NCBI GenBank assembly: GCA_941918925.1 | Contig: OW799234.1 | Span: 105,769,884 to 105,833,883, forward strand | Length of the DNA stretch: 64,000 nucleotides | From: Phyto melanocephala | Taxonomy: Eukaryota; Arthropoda; Insecta; Diptera; Rhinophoridae | Reading direction: 5' to 3' | In this document: positions 48,057-59,919 of the stretch, one piece after another | How positions within the stretch are numbered: position 1 is the stretch's first letter | Layout of the letters: each line of letters opens with the position of its first letter | The notes under the pieces: generated by a model | The model's database searches: none | Told to the model about the DNA's origin: nothing | The model's input: only the letters and a program-made list of their open reading frames with translations | Made by a program: the position numbers and the translations under genes

Positions 48057-49210
48057 GATAAAACCAAAAAAACTAGATCAAAAACTCATATAGCTGAGGA
48101 CTCCAGTGTTTCTGATGTGTCTTCCTGTGAATCACAGGCTTCTTCGCCCGATGTGGATCAGGACAAAAAGCTTCAACAGACCATAACAAATCTTTTAAAT
48201 ACCCTGGAGCAAAGATCCTCTAGCAACTCTAACGCAGAGGATGATGACGATGATGAGGACGAAGAAGAGGAAGATGAAGGTGGCGACACCGATGAAGAAG
48301 TCGATAAAACTTTGGATGGTAAAGAAGAGATTGATAAGTCGGAAAAATCAAAGTCCAATAAAAAACATAAAACCAAAAAATCCATGCAAGAGCCTGTGAT
48401 AACGGAAGAAGAAATCGATAGTATTTGGGCAGACAAGTCGCCGGAATACATGGCTGCCACACCCACCTTTATAAAGACAAAAATAGATAAAAATATAAAA
48501 GCCCAACAGTTGAAAACAATACCGCCTGTAAGACTAATGGCAGGTTTACAAGTAGTTTTAAGTAGGTCCAGCATTCAAACTCTCCATCAATCAAAAACCG
48601 ACTGTCCTCATAAAAATGCTGAAAGTAAAAATGATCCATATTATCCCGGGGAGACATACAAAAAATTAAAAGAAAATTCTTTATTTAATGCCGACATGTC
48701 CATCAATCCAAATGAATTGGCCAAATTGTCACCAGTCACTTCACTTACAGCGCAAATTCACAAAAAATCCAAGCTTAAAACAAAACCCAGCCAAAACAAA
48801 TCCCCAGAATCCTTTTTATCCCCCAACGATCTTAGTTACAATAGCGTTATATCCTCATCACCAAGCAACTCAGCACCCTTTAGTAGCAATAATGATTATC
48901 AAGATCAAACTAAACATCAAAACTTTTGCACCTGCACAGATGATAAATCATATAAAATTTCTTATTTACCACAGTTTAGTCGTTCGGCTGTTGGCGGTTC
49001 CAAGTTCTTGACCAACTGTCATCCCTACAATGCAGAGGACTATAATGGTTTGGAATTTGAATCACGTTTTGAATCCGGCAATCTAGCCAAAGCCATACAA
49101 ATTACACCCACCTATTATGAGCTGTATTTAAGACCCGATTTGTATACGAGCCGCTCAAAGCAATGGTTTTATTTTCGTGTGAAAAGAACCAAGAAGAATA
49201 TGATTTATAG
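48057..49210 (+). CDS. NnaD: NnaD-like carboxypeptidase, large exon: acidic linker plus start of CCP N-domain
   Basis: This 1154-base exon is the longest coding block in the window. The acceptor (atttag) ends at 48056 and the donor (gtaagt) starts at 49211; it enters in phase 0 and leaves two bases of a split Arg codon. The first two thirds look disordered: a run of about 20 mostly Asp/Glu residues (48234-48300), a Lys-rich patch ([11 protein letters not shown]), and a Ser/Pro/Asn-rich stretch near 48780-48900. The last third is the CCP N-terminal beta-rich domain, with [10 protein letters not shown] (49056-49085), [20 protein letters not shown] and [12 protein letters not shown]. These motifs are close to AGBL2/3 and fly NnaD proteins, from family knowledge. 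It is open throughout. The function of the linker is unknown; I infer regulation or partner binding only. Confidence 0.95.
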
Positions 49211-49628
49211 GTAAGTTATCTACTATACTTATTAAAACGTCACTTTAAAATGACTTCGACAGGTTTAACTGATCTTATTTTTGTTGTATTGGTAATTATC
49301 AGGACAAAGTTTATATAGAAAAACATTTTAAAAATGGGCGTAGTATCTCCAATATTTAGAAAATTAATTTGCGCTATAATTGCCTTATGTATGTAACGCT
49401 ATTGCTTGAGAATAGCTTGTCCGATTGAGCAAAAAGCTTAATCGTGTGAGCAAAAAAAATTAAAGAACCTTGAAAAATTCTGAAATTATATATTTTTTTT
49501 TCTAAATTCAAAACTTCAATAAAATATGTCGTTATTGAAGATTTCTGCTAACCTCCTTCACTTAATAATTTTTTACCAAATCTCATTTTTTTACAAAAAT
49601 TATTTTTCCTTTTTCCTTCTTCTTGTAG
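49211..49628 (+). other. NnaD short intron (418 bp)
   Basis: A GT-AG intron splitting an Arg codon. It has a pyrimidine-rich 3' end (49600-49626). I see no repeat or RNA gene in it. Confidence 0.85.
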
Positions 49629-49775
49629 ATTTTCTATTGTTAACTTAATTAAATCGGACAGTTTATACAATGAAGGCATGCGTCCGGTTGTGTATTCCAC
49701 CATAAATGCCAAAACAAAAAATGTGGGTTGGAAACGTTGTGGTGACAACATCTGTTATTATCGTAATGATGATGA
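49629..49775 (+). CDS. NnaD: NnaD-like carboxypeptidase, internal exon 3 of those visible
   Basis: A 147-base exon with acceptor tcttcttgtag ending at 49628 and donor gtaagt at 49776. Its first base completes the Arg codon of the previous exon, and the last two bases (GA) start an Asp codon. It encodes [20 protein letters not shown], then [20 protein letters not shown] and NICYYRNDD. The F-x-I-x-N-x2-K-x2-SLYN-x-GM-x-P pattern is a hallmark of the conserved N-domain that packs against the M14 catalytic domain in cytosolic carboxypeptidases. The intron before it is 418 bp and the one after it 212 bp. I see no frameshift or odd codon use. Confidence 0.95.
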
Positions 49776-49987
49776 GTAAGTAAAGAAAAGAGAAGAAAAG
49801 AAAAGAAAGCCAAGCAAACTGATTGATTGTGAAAATAAATAATAATAAAGAAAACAATTATATTTTTTCATATCAGTAATATTAATATCATTTATTTAAT
49901 AACTTCTATTTATTATTATTTTAACTTCTTTTCATTTTTCCTATTTTCTTAACTTAATGCGCGATGACAACAACAATTTCTTCATAG

Positions 49988-50114
49988 CAGCCAGTCTAGT
50001 GAAGATGATGAGGATAATTCATTATATACTTTGACTTTTAATATTGAGTTTGAACATGACAATGATACAGTATTTTTAGCACATAGTTATCCATATACCT
50101 ACAGTGATTTACAG
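49988..50114 (+). CDS. NnaD: NnaD-like carboxypeptidase, internal exon 4 of those visible
   Basis: A 127-base exon. The acceptor is tcttcatag ending at 49987. I chose it over the two later AG dinucleotides (49990, 49994) because it gives the longest acidic Ser-rich insert in frame; the AG at 49990 would remove just one codon, so NAGNAG-type variation is possible. The donor is gtgagt at 50115. The peptide is [20 protein letters not shown] followed by [20 protein letters not shown] and DLQ. The [14 protein letters not shown] motif is typical of the end of the CCP N-domain, just before the catalytic domain. It ends in phase 0. Confidence 0.93.
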
Positions 50115-50610
50115 GTGAGTAAAAGTTAAAACAAAAAAGTAATTGTATGTTAATGTAAAACACAACTGTGAGGTTAAGCGAAAAGCGAAAAACGAAAGCA
50201 TTTTTATTAAGACAAACTTCCATTTAAGTTAGGCTTAATATATTAATTTCCTTAAAAAAATACACATACATACCTTAAAATGTTTAAATAAATATAGATC
50301 TGAAATTAAAGAACAAAATTCAAAATTAGTTTTGAATACATTTAAATCTTGTTATTCCAATAACAAATTGAAATGATTGACAATTGCTTTAAAGGTAATT
50401 GTAATGTGACTTGTAAAGGGAGTACTCATATTTTTCTTAAAAGTTGTTAGCCATATTAAAATTTGTCAATAAATTTACAACCCATTTGATGAGTAAGTAA
50501 ACCAGTTTTAAGAACTAATACTTAGGTGTCAATTGACCCTTTGTAATGGCAGCACAATAAAAATGTTAGCAGCTAAACATATTGCGACTTTTTAATTTTT
50601 ATATTTAAAA

Positions 50611-51150
50611 TAGCCGCCCGGTACGTGCTTCGCTACGTAACACCAAATTTCAAAAAAAAAAATGCCATTAGCCTTCTAGGATCTTTTTGAATTTTTGTGC
50701 TACATGCATTAGGTCCGAAGATACAATATTATCGATTTTACCCGTTTTTAGCCCTTTTTCCCCTAAATTCCAAAATTTCGAAGAAGTAGAAAAATTCATT
50801 ATAGATTGTGTTAAGGAGAGTAAGACTACGTTTTTACTCTTTTTTTATTTTTTATTTTTTTTTTATTCAAAAAAGTACCAAAATTCAGTTTTTACCCGTT
50901 TCATCCCCTTAAAACTCAAAATTTTCAAAAAGTACCAGACATCTAACTAATTATTTTTAACAGGCTCTTTGGTCCTTTCTGAATTTTTGTGATATCTTTA
51001 TTAAGCCCGGAAATATTGAGTTACCGATTTTACCCTTTTTTACCCGTAAACCGCCTAAAATATTTGGTTCGGATAGGTGAGCCCGTTCTTGAGTTATAAA
51101 ATTACAACAAAAAGTGGCATTGATTTTTATATACATACATAGATATAGAT
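50611..51150 (+). repeat. Family B dispersed repeat, copy 7
   Basis: Head tagccgcccggtacgtgctt, tail tgatttttatatacatacat then agata. The body matches window positions 1-460. In this copy the cgtgcttcgctacg segment follows the head as in other members. Confidence 0.78.
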
Positions 51151-52765
51151 ATGAGATGGTAATGTTTTTAAGTTAATGAAATTTAATACCAGGAGCGAAA
51201 TTTAAAAAGAATATAATTTTCAACATGTTAATATCGAGACTAATAAATGATAATTTTTCAGTATTAATTTTATCAGTGTAAAATAATTCGTAACATGTTG
51301 GAATGCCAAAAATGTTCAGTTACGTTTGTAAATTCACCATGAATAGATTAACAAATGGACAATAAACTTCATTAAATTTAATTATCAAAACTCAAACTGT
51401 ATGTATGTTTCCTAAAATATGTCATCTTTACGGTCGTCCAATTTTTGACTCAATGGGTACATTAACAAACAGAATTGTCAAAATTGATGTGAAAAGCAGC
51501 TTTGGATAGTTCAAGAACAGCTAATGTATCCTGAAAGATACGCTGTTCGGTGGAGCTTGTGGGCATCACTGGATTGTACTTCTGCTAAATCTGAAAACCC
51601 TAGAGATATATAGAACAACCTTAGAGATTGTAAAATAATTAAAAATATTTAAAAAAAAGGTTTTAACAATTCTTTGAATAAAGTCAGGTTTTAGTTTACT
51701 TAAATACAACAACTTTAAGCTAACTATAAATGGGGTGACTTTTAACTAGCTTTAAAACGTGCCATAACCATAATGTCATAGTCATATGAAAATTCAAGTT
51801 AGCTGAGTTACTAATAGGGCATCAATTCAAGTATCTGCTAACACATGCGCAAACCCTATGTGTGTAAAAAAACCAATAAATAATTAAAAAAAACAAATTA
51901 ATGCATATTAAATCAACATTGTCAATACAAATTGTTTTTACAGTGTTCTTTGTGTTTGGACTAAAATACAAACTAAGGAGAGTGAAGTGTAACAATTTGA
52001 ACTCCCGTTTATAATTTTTTTAGGATTCGGTGTTTACAGTTTATTGGATTTAGGAAATAAATTCAAGTTGAAATAAGTAAATAGATAAAAAATAAAATAA
52101 TTGAATACAAATTAGTAAATCACAACGACTTTGACAGATTTTAATATTACACTTCTCGATCAGCTGCTGCGAAGAAACCATTGTATAATCTTGCCTTGTT
52201 CTTTAGTTAAAATTTTTAATTTTAAAGAATTATTAAGGTATAATTTATTTTGTTTGTTGCTCATAATAGAAATGTAAAGTTGACACATTACTGCACAACA
52301 TCACCCTTTATGTAAAATATGAAAATTAGGGTCGATCTCTACCGCTAATTAATCACTCATGACACTTGTTGTAAATCTCTTCCAACTTAAACTATATTTT
52401 ACATTTTATATTGTTTATTAAAAAGCTCCCCCTACATTTTTCGAATAAATTTTCAATACCAATTAAATAACATAATTTACAACCCTCTTTGCAACTATTA
52501 TTTAATTTATTAATTTTATCTGTAAGCTGACTCATTCATGTATTGCAAGGCGTAACACTCGCAACAGCGTAAGTGAAACAGATTTTATTCATTATTATAA
52601 ATTTATTTTTCCCTTTAGGGAATATTTAATTAAAAGTTATTCGCCGTATATTTGCATTCAACACTTCATGAGTGGCAAGTTAAAGTATTTAAACAATTGA
52701 TTTCGAATTTAATTTTTAGTAAATTGAAAATATATTTAATGAACTAAAAATTTTAATATATTTTT

Positions 52766-53786
52766 TATACCCTTCACACAGTGAAAAAGGGTATATATAG
52801 GTTTGTCATTCCGTGTGAAATTTCTACAATTTTCATTTCCGACCGCATAAAGTATATATTTTCTGAAATCTTATGAAAAGAGGAGTCGATTAACCGACCG
52901 TCTGTCCGGCTCTACGTGTGTTGGTTGAAATCAACTTTTAGAAACAACCGTATGTTCCTCAAACCTGTATATGGTATAAATCTTTTGCAAATATTCGGGT
53001 ATGAATCGCTATTGAAATTCAACACAATCGCCCTATAATTTTCTGAGATATGAGCAAACAAGACTGCCTCTGTTTTTCCTTATATTTTTACGACCAAAAT
53101 TAAAATTTTTCAGCCATAGAATAGTTTATAGGTACCTTTGCTACTATTTGTAAATATAATATGCCTCCAAAGATATTCTTGAAAATTTTTAGATAAAGCA
53201 GGCCGTAATCGGTAAAGTTATAGGCAAATCTTTTTTTTAAATATATATTCCAAAAATTTACAAACGAAAATCAATTTTTTTTTTTAGCTTCTAGACAACC
53301 GAGAGAGTCAATATTGGTATCATCTAAAAGGACTTCACTAGCGCCATATAAGCACTATAAAAAAAATTAAATTCATGTTGGCCGCCACTACAAAATGGCG
53401 GACAATAAATTTATATATGAGCCAAATCTGGTATTTTAAAATGTAACTTCTTGAACTCCCTCAATATTGGAATGAAAAGAAAGGGCTTGACCAGTAAAAT
53501 ACAGTAAATTATCAAAAAATTTAAGATCCAAGATGGCGTCAAAGGTAAAATGGCGCATCAAATTTTTTAACCCCATCAATACGGGTATCAAATTAAAGGG
53601 CTTGACTAGAAGAATACAGTTAACTACGTAAAAATTCAAAATCAAGAATGACGTCAATTATAATAAGGAAAACTGGCGTATAACATGAAATATAGGTTTA
53701 GCTACGTTGTGGGATTATACCTATGTACATGATGGTGACGGGTATTATCAGATTCGGCACGGCCGAATATAGCACTCTTACTTGTT
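52766..53786 (+). repeat. Family A dispersed repeat, copy in NnaD intron
   Basis: Starts tacccttcacacagtg and ends ggtattatcagattcggcac then ggccgaatatagcactctta and cttgtt. The body has aacaaccgtatgttcctcaa and repeated tcaatattgg.at.aaa..aaaggg.cttgac lines about 110 bp apart. Confidence 0.87.
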
Positions 53787-53929
53787 TGCATTCTATTCAT
53801 TACATATGAGGGTATCACTCACCCTTCTCCCTCTTTCCAGTTCAAATAAAAAAGAGCAAATTTCATTGTTCATGCTTTGGTTACTTTTCAAGTAACAATA
53901 AAAATCATAATATGGAAATGGAGGGCATT

Positions 53930-54120
53930 TTGTTGATTTTTAAATCGGAATATATAGAAAAATTTAAATGCCATATCTCCAGAATAACTTCGTGCACTTC
54001 AGTTCGTGCAAACTTCACATAAATCCTCTGCAGACCATCCCCAACGTAGTCTGAAATTAGTTGAAATCGATCAAACCGTTTCCGCAGTTAGTGGTGACAT
54101 CAAAGTATTATAATAAAGTC
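53930..54120 (+). repeat. Fragment sharing a phrase with family B
   Basis: Contains gtgcaaacttcacataaatc, also found near 333-350 of the window, and tgaaatcgatcaaaccgttt, like the aatcggtccagccgttt of copy 5. Ends not found. Confidence 0.4.
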
Positions 54121-54559
54121 TTCAAAAATTAAAAAAAATCACAGTGTATGTATTTATAAACTTCCCTTTTGATTATTCGGACCAATAACTTTCCCTATGA
54201 ATTCATCTGCATTTTACATATTTGCTTTATAAAACTACTATCAACGGAGAGTAATAAAGTGAGAGTGTGTTATATAAACAATGACACAGACACAAACTCA
54301 TACTCATGCTCGTACAAACATTAAACAACAGAAGCCCTTAAATACGGAGAGACCCATAAATTACGTTAATTGAAATGCAATTAAAAATTGTCTTTATTAA
54401 ATCGTTTTCAATAAATATATATTTTGCCATAAACAATGCATACGCGAAAAAAAACGCTCTCAGCTAAATAAAAATGTTCAATTATGAAACATGGTCAACA
54501 ATTATGTGGTAAAAAGGAAAAACTGTCTATGTCTGGTTTTACATACTGCAACGACACTT

Positions 54560-55520
54560 TTACGCTGGTTGCTGGGGTACAGAAAAAAAAAGAAATTTTG
54601 GTTGTTACGTTATCAAACAGAACTCTTTATTTAAAAGATGTTAAGAAAACAATATTTTGTACAAATTAACTATAATGTTCTACTAATTAGTGTTAGGCGA
54701 TGTGAGAGTAATGTCTTGTGCCACAGCGAATACACGGGAGTCTTGTGGAGTATGCGGTGTATGCGTGGACGTGGATTCGTTCAGAAATGGGTTTTGAATT
54801 GTGTAGATTGCTTTCGCTGCCCTCTTGAACGAAGTGGTGCACTTATGCTTAAAATCGAACTTGTCCTGGGATACCTTTCCTGTGTCCTTTATTTCTTTAT
54901 TTACAAGAACGCAAGACCTTTCCACAGGCCGAAGTTCTGCACAGTTGGGTAGATTTGCGTCCCATTACAAAATAAACATTATTGTTTGAATACCACTCAA
55001 GGGTTTTTTTTTTGCCAAATCGGGCCAGAAATATGAAGTCACCTAGTGTTGTTTTGAGAAAGATAAGAAACATTCTTGTACACTCCGTAAAATATATTTT
55101 TCTGTATTTATCGTGCCTGTTCTCTATATTGCCTTCTTTTGCCACAATTGCAAATGTTATGCCACACATGAAACTGCTTGGAAATTTTTTTAATTTTGTG
55201 TCTTGTATTGTTTTAAAACATTACCTCCGTCCATCAGCCACATTCAAATCTTGAGCAGAAGCTTTGAAAAGTCTGCCATAACATCCGTTCCATCAACTAT
55301 CACACCACAGATGTATTTATTAATACAATTTTTGCTTATTTACCGCATTGCGATCTTGAACTTTCTAAACTTTATACGACTTCAACCCAGGATTAGCTTT
55401 GGCTTAGCTCACACAGTTTTAACTTTACTAGCTGCTTTTCTGATAGAAGTGTTTGCTGCATTTCGAAAGAGTTGTTAGACCTTTTTCTCTTACTAATCCA
55501 GGTTTTCTTTCAATGTTTAC
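54560..55520 (-). pseudogene. Tc1-like transposase remnant, DD37E-like layout
   Basis: Minus-strand frames together give an IS630/Tc1-type catalytic domain. DGTDVMADFSKL (about 55267-55300) holds the first Asp position. GTINTEKYILRSVQECF and SYFWPDLA (about 55012-55033) carry the second Asp, then KTLEWYSNNNVYFV. LPNCAELRPVER (about 54917-54950) holds the catalytic Glu, followed by KVSQDKFDFKHKCTTSFKRA. The family's usual D-to-E spacing is close to 37 residues, by recall. At least four frame changes and several stops are present. No inverted ends were found. It matches a type common in flies; an N-terminal half is only hinted at to 55480. Confidence 0.72.
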
Positions 55521-56222
55521 GTCTTTTGAAACAGTGTGACCACATTGGATTTTTTTGAAAAGTTTTAATAATTTACTTGTACTTGTCCTTTTTTTTGCTT
55601 TTCATTGTGAGCTTAATTACAGTTTAAAAAAAATTAATTATTTAGAAAAGATAAAATCTGATATATTTTCAAAAGTTAGAAAATAAAAATTTGTTGGACC
55701 AAGCATAGGTTTCGACTAGAATAGTGGGTATACATTATTTTCCGACTTACTATTTACATTCAGAAATTCTGAGGTCAGATTCGGATTTAGATTTTCAGGT
55801 TCAATTTTGACGGACTGTATAATTCACTAACAAATTAGTTTTCATAAACTATGTTCGAATTTTGTATTTACATTTTATTAACTTTTCTATTTTGTATATT
55901 AATGTTTAAATTTTAGGCTCTAAGTTCAATGCGATAACGACAAGAATATCAAGGAAAAATTAGTCATCCGATACTAGCTGAGTGGAATGCATTTTCGAAA
56001 CCAGCTACGGTTTCATCATCAGCACTCTTTTTTTAATTTTATTTTTTAATCAAAAAAAAAATACACTAAAACTGCAAATTTGTCGAAAATTTTTTTTTCT
56101 AAATTAGGAAATTATAATAGTTTTCACTTTAGTCAAGTTAAGCTGTTAGTTATTTAAGCCACAGATTTATTAATGATTTTTATTTATTCATTTATTTTGT
56201 TTTTTATTCAATTTATTTACAG

Positions 56223-56360
56223 GACTATTTAATGGAAATACAAAATAATCCAATTAAATCAAAATTTTGTAAACTAAGATTATTGTGTCGCACATTGGCG
56301 GGCAATAATGTTTATTATTTAACCGTAACAACGCCGGCGGCAAATGAAGAGGTGATGAAG
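56223..56360 (+). CDS. NnaD: NnaD-like carboxypeptidase, internal exon 5 of those visible (last in window)
   Basis: A 138-base, 46-codon exon in phase 0 at both ends. The acceptor (ttatttacag) ends at 56222 and the donor (gtaagt) starts at 56361. It encodes [20 protein letters not shown], then [20 protein letters not shown] and NEEVMK. In the family this segment leads directly into the M14 catalytic core whose His-Pro-Gly/Ser-Glu zinc motif should begin the next exon. I did not find that exon in the remaining 7.6 kb, so it is presumably beyond 64000. The 6.1-kb intron before it is full of transposon debris. The joined visible exons make 573 codons without a stop. Confidence 0.93.
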
Positions 56361-58014
56361 GTAAGTTAATAAATCATATTTTTTATAAATAAGTTTTTCA
56401 TACAAATAAAAAAGCAAAATTAATTAGGACAATTGTGTTTAAATATAAATTTATTTGCTATAAAATGGCGTATGCAAAAAGCTTTCAATATTATTTTCAA
56501 ACTAAAGAAGTAAATGTTTCTAAATATAAAAAATAAACTTATTCATCTGTAACCTTAATTTATCTTAAAATTGTACAAAATTCTTCTGTTCAGGTCTTCT
56601 AAATTACTAATTAAGTTGATTTTTTTTTTCCTTTTAAATGTTTGAAAGTACAAATATTTTTTTAATTAGTCCCTTGAGCTTCGACTGAGTTTAAATGAGC
56701 CATGTTTCTTTCACTATTTTTTAATTGCCAATTTTTTAACAGGCAAATAAAAGTTTAAACAATAAAAAGGAACTTATTGGCTTTATGTTGTAGCCGTTAA
56801 TAATGTAAAACCACAAACGAAGTCAATTAAGATTAAGACAAAAGCACCTAATTCATATTGTAAATAGGAAAAAGTGGTGGACAGGGTTTTAAAGGAGTTA
56901 AAACAAGATTTTTTTTCGAAATTGCAATTGAAATTTTCTATAAAAATCTATATGATTTTAAAATTTTGTTAATTTTGTAATTAAATTATATAAAAACAAT
57001 CAGTAGAATAATTTTAAAGTTTTACAAAACTAATATTTTAAATATTAACTTAAATTATTCCAGCTTTAGGTCTTTTTATAATTTAAATAATATCTTTAAT
57101 ATTTATTATTATTAATTCTTCCAATATTTCGCTACTCCATTGTGTAGCATCGTCAGGAAATATTTGTTTTAATTTTTTGTAAAAATTTTTTGTGTGAAAA
57201 AAAGGCATAGGGATAATGTAAATTCTGAGTAAATCAAACTTGGTTTTAAATTTTATTTTTTTTTATACATAACTTGATAACATCTTTTCATTTTACTTGT
57301 CTTAGCTTGAAAATAATTTCTAAAAAGTAAAGTTTATTTTAATTTATCAGAAATTTGCCTTTAAATGATGATGCTATCAATAACTACTTTTCGGGGGCTT
57401 GTACAACAACAAAAGCCACAACACCAGAACAATAGCAGCAACTCTCAATAATTAAAAGCAGAGTAACTACAACAACTAAAGACAAATAAGTACAAAATGA
57501 CTTTATAGTTAGAGATTTTTGATTACACCCTTTTTATTATAAAAACTTTAGCATAAAACGCTAGTGGGGGCAATAACGGTCATGTTGCAGAGCATGTTAG
57601 GGTTTTATAAAACTAAATGTTTAAAAAACTCTACGAAGTTGTACATGTTGCCTGTAAAAACTTTGTAATTTTAATTTTGGCTTGTAAATTTCTTAAGGTC
57701 TGTACAGTTATTTATTTTCTTTTTTAAGTATTAAGCAGTTTTTACTACAAGTCGTTACCTTAGAATAACGAAACAATAGAATCAGATTTTTGTATGTGTT
57801 GTGAGGCATACATTTATAACAAACACTGTCATTATCATTGTGAAGTTTGTGTGTAGGTGTTTGTTTCTTTTTCTTTTAATTACTTGGAAGGGTAAGGCAC
57901 CAAAAAAAAATAATGTATATCGTGTTGTCACATATTTTTTAAACTTTAAAATTTAAAAAACGAACAATAGGCAATACAATATTTGAATTATTTTTTTTTA
58001 ATTTTAGAAAATTA

Positions 58015-58290
58015 CTAGCTTGTGCCCGCGACTTCGTCTGCGTAGTTATCGGGATAAAAGCTAGACTTTGTATTAACAATAAAAATAAAAATATTTACAA
58101 CATAAACAACCCGTTTTAGATGTGTGATGATGAGTTTGCCAACGACTTCGCGTTATTATCGTGATAAAAAGTAGCCTATGTGTTAATCTAGGTTGTTATC
58201 TATCAATGTGCTGAATTTCATTTGGTTCCGTTCAGCCATTTTTGCGTGATTGATCCAAACATACAAACATTCACATTTATTATATTAGTA
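58015..58290 (+). repeat. Family B-like repeat, short form (copy 8)
   Basis: Head ctagcttgtgcccgcgactt with cgtctgcgtag, then a duplicated cgtagttatcgggataaaag / gcgttattatcgtgataaaa unit. The end is ttcacatttattatattagt. This head-and-tail pair is widespread in insect genomes. It is the only copy here with the TATTAGTAG tail. Confidence 0.7.
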
Positions 58291-58755
58291 GAATTACATG
58301 AGAGCACACTCTGCGAATGCACCTTAATTGTATATACATATGTATGTGTGTTATTACAGAAAAGAAAATTAAATAAATAAAAAAGATCGAAGACATTTAC
58401 ATAATTAGAAAAGCAGAAACTTAAAGACGCATATTTTTCTCCTTTAAAGTTTAAATTCATGTTCCGTTTTCAAAGTAAAAATCCATATAAATTTTTTTTA
58501 TTTAATTTATCATTTCACCTTCTATATTTAGGTATTTGTCAATATTTGACCTTAACAACTGTTGGTTCTCACATCTTAACACTCTATTTATATCCAAGAC
58601 AAACATAAAAGACAAAATAAATTATTTTTTCTGTGTATCATAAAAACACATGTTGATAGGTCAACTGGCAACGGTTGCTGAGTTACATTCCAGCAAAGAG
58701 GTGTAAATTTTGTAGCAAATAGTAATTAAAATCGGATTTTCCCCGTTAACTACTA

Positions 58756-59375
58756 CAAGGTGGCGCGAAATTTATCTCCCTATCGTAAAATGTTATAGAT
58801 TTTGCAAATGTCGATTTACGTCAATCATATTTGACAGCTGCAGAATACAAACATTGGAGCGCTATACTCCGCAAGAGCTTGGACTCAATGTGTCGATTTT
58901 TTTACTAATAATCGGTCAGTGGTGTTAGCTCAGCGTCAATTTCGTCATAGATTTCCTAATCGCCAGCACGATTGCCCGATTTAACCATCCCAGACTTCTA
59001 TCTTTGTGGCTACTTGAAGTCGCGCTATATTTCGCAAGAGCGTGGAATAAATGTGTCGATTTTTTTAACTAATAATCGGTCAGTGGTGATAGCTTAGCGT
59101 GAATTTTGTCGTAGATTTTCTAATCGCAAACAAGATCTTCCGATTTAACCATCCCAGACTTCTTTCTTTGGAACTACTTGAAGGCTCGAGTTTATACCGA
59201 CAAGCGCCAGAAAATCGCAGGCCTGAACTACAATATTCAACGGGATTGTGGACAGTTATCACCAGAAATATTGTGAATGTCCACATAAAGTTTTTCACTA
59301 CTCAAAATAATTTTTTTTATTTAGTAAAAAACTTATTCAAAAATATTATTACATGATTAATTTTGTGCCACCTTA
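58756..59375 (+). mobile_element. mariner remnant with internal duplication
   Basis: Imperfect inverted ends: aaggtggcgcgaaatttatc (58757 on) against gattaattttgtgccacctt, next to TA. Inside, an N-terminal piece (FTNNRSVVLAQRQFRHRFPN) runs straight into a C-terminal piece (IPDFYL-like, then LKSRY), so the middle is deleted. The whole block then repeats: near 59060 FTNNRSVVIA again, and DLTIPDFFLWNYLKARVYTD then KRQKIAGLNYNIQRDCGQLS and PEIL. The DLT-x-PDFFLW-x-YLK motif is the mariner third-Asp region. Stops interrupt both copies. Confidence 0.85.
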
Positions 59376-59919
59376 TAGTTAATTACAATTCTTTATGGCG
59401 TGTGTTCAGTAGAGGGAAATTAAAGAAAATACCGAACGAATAAAAGCAAAAGTTTTTGTTTACTAATTGCGATGTGTACGAAATGGAATTGTAGGTTAAT
59501 TTCAGTTTGTTCTTGGAATATCTAATTAGGTTTTTGGGGAAAGAGTTTTGTCATTGTTTAAGTTAGTAGAGAATGACTTACTTGAAAGTCCTACAAAGTT
59601 TATATGATTTTTTTAAGTAAATAAAAACCAATCGTTTATAACGAATTATTATTATCTTTAAATAAATGTTTAATAAATTTTATTTTTCCAAAAGTTGTCA
59701 GGATATTTTCTTTAATTTTTATACCCACCAAAGAGAAATAGTTTCCAAATTTGAGATTCATAAATATGCAAAAGTTACTATTAAAAAAAAGAAAAAATTA
59801 ACTTTTTGTTCTGCTCTATAATTTTCAAACTAAACTTGAAAAACTATAACCCAATTTTAGAGTTCGATGTACACATATTCAAAACCATAACGAATACAAA
59901 AAAATTCCACAAATAAGTG

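Larger units (their letters stand above)
50115..56222 (+). other. NnaD intron (6.1 kb) with transposon insertions
   Basis: Intron between the exons ending [14 protein letters not shown] and starting DYLMEIQNN, phase 0 on both sides. It contains a family B repeat (50611-51150), a family A repeat (52766-53786), a B-like fragment (about 53930-54120) and a decayed Tc1-like transposase on the minus strand (54560-55520). The stretches 51150-52765 and 55560-56200 show only AT-rich sequence. Confidence 0.8.

Noticed and set aside
48173..48574. Minus-strand ORF rich in Ser and Leu
   Set aside because: Antisense of the acidic stretch of the carboxypeptidase exon.
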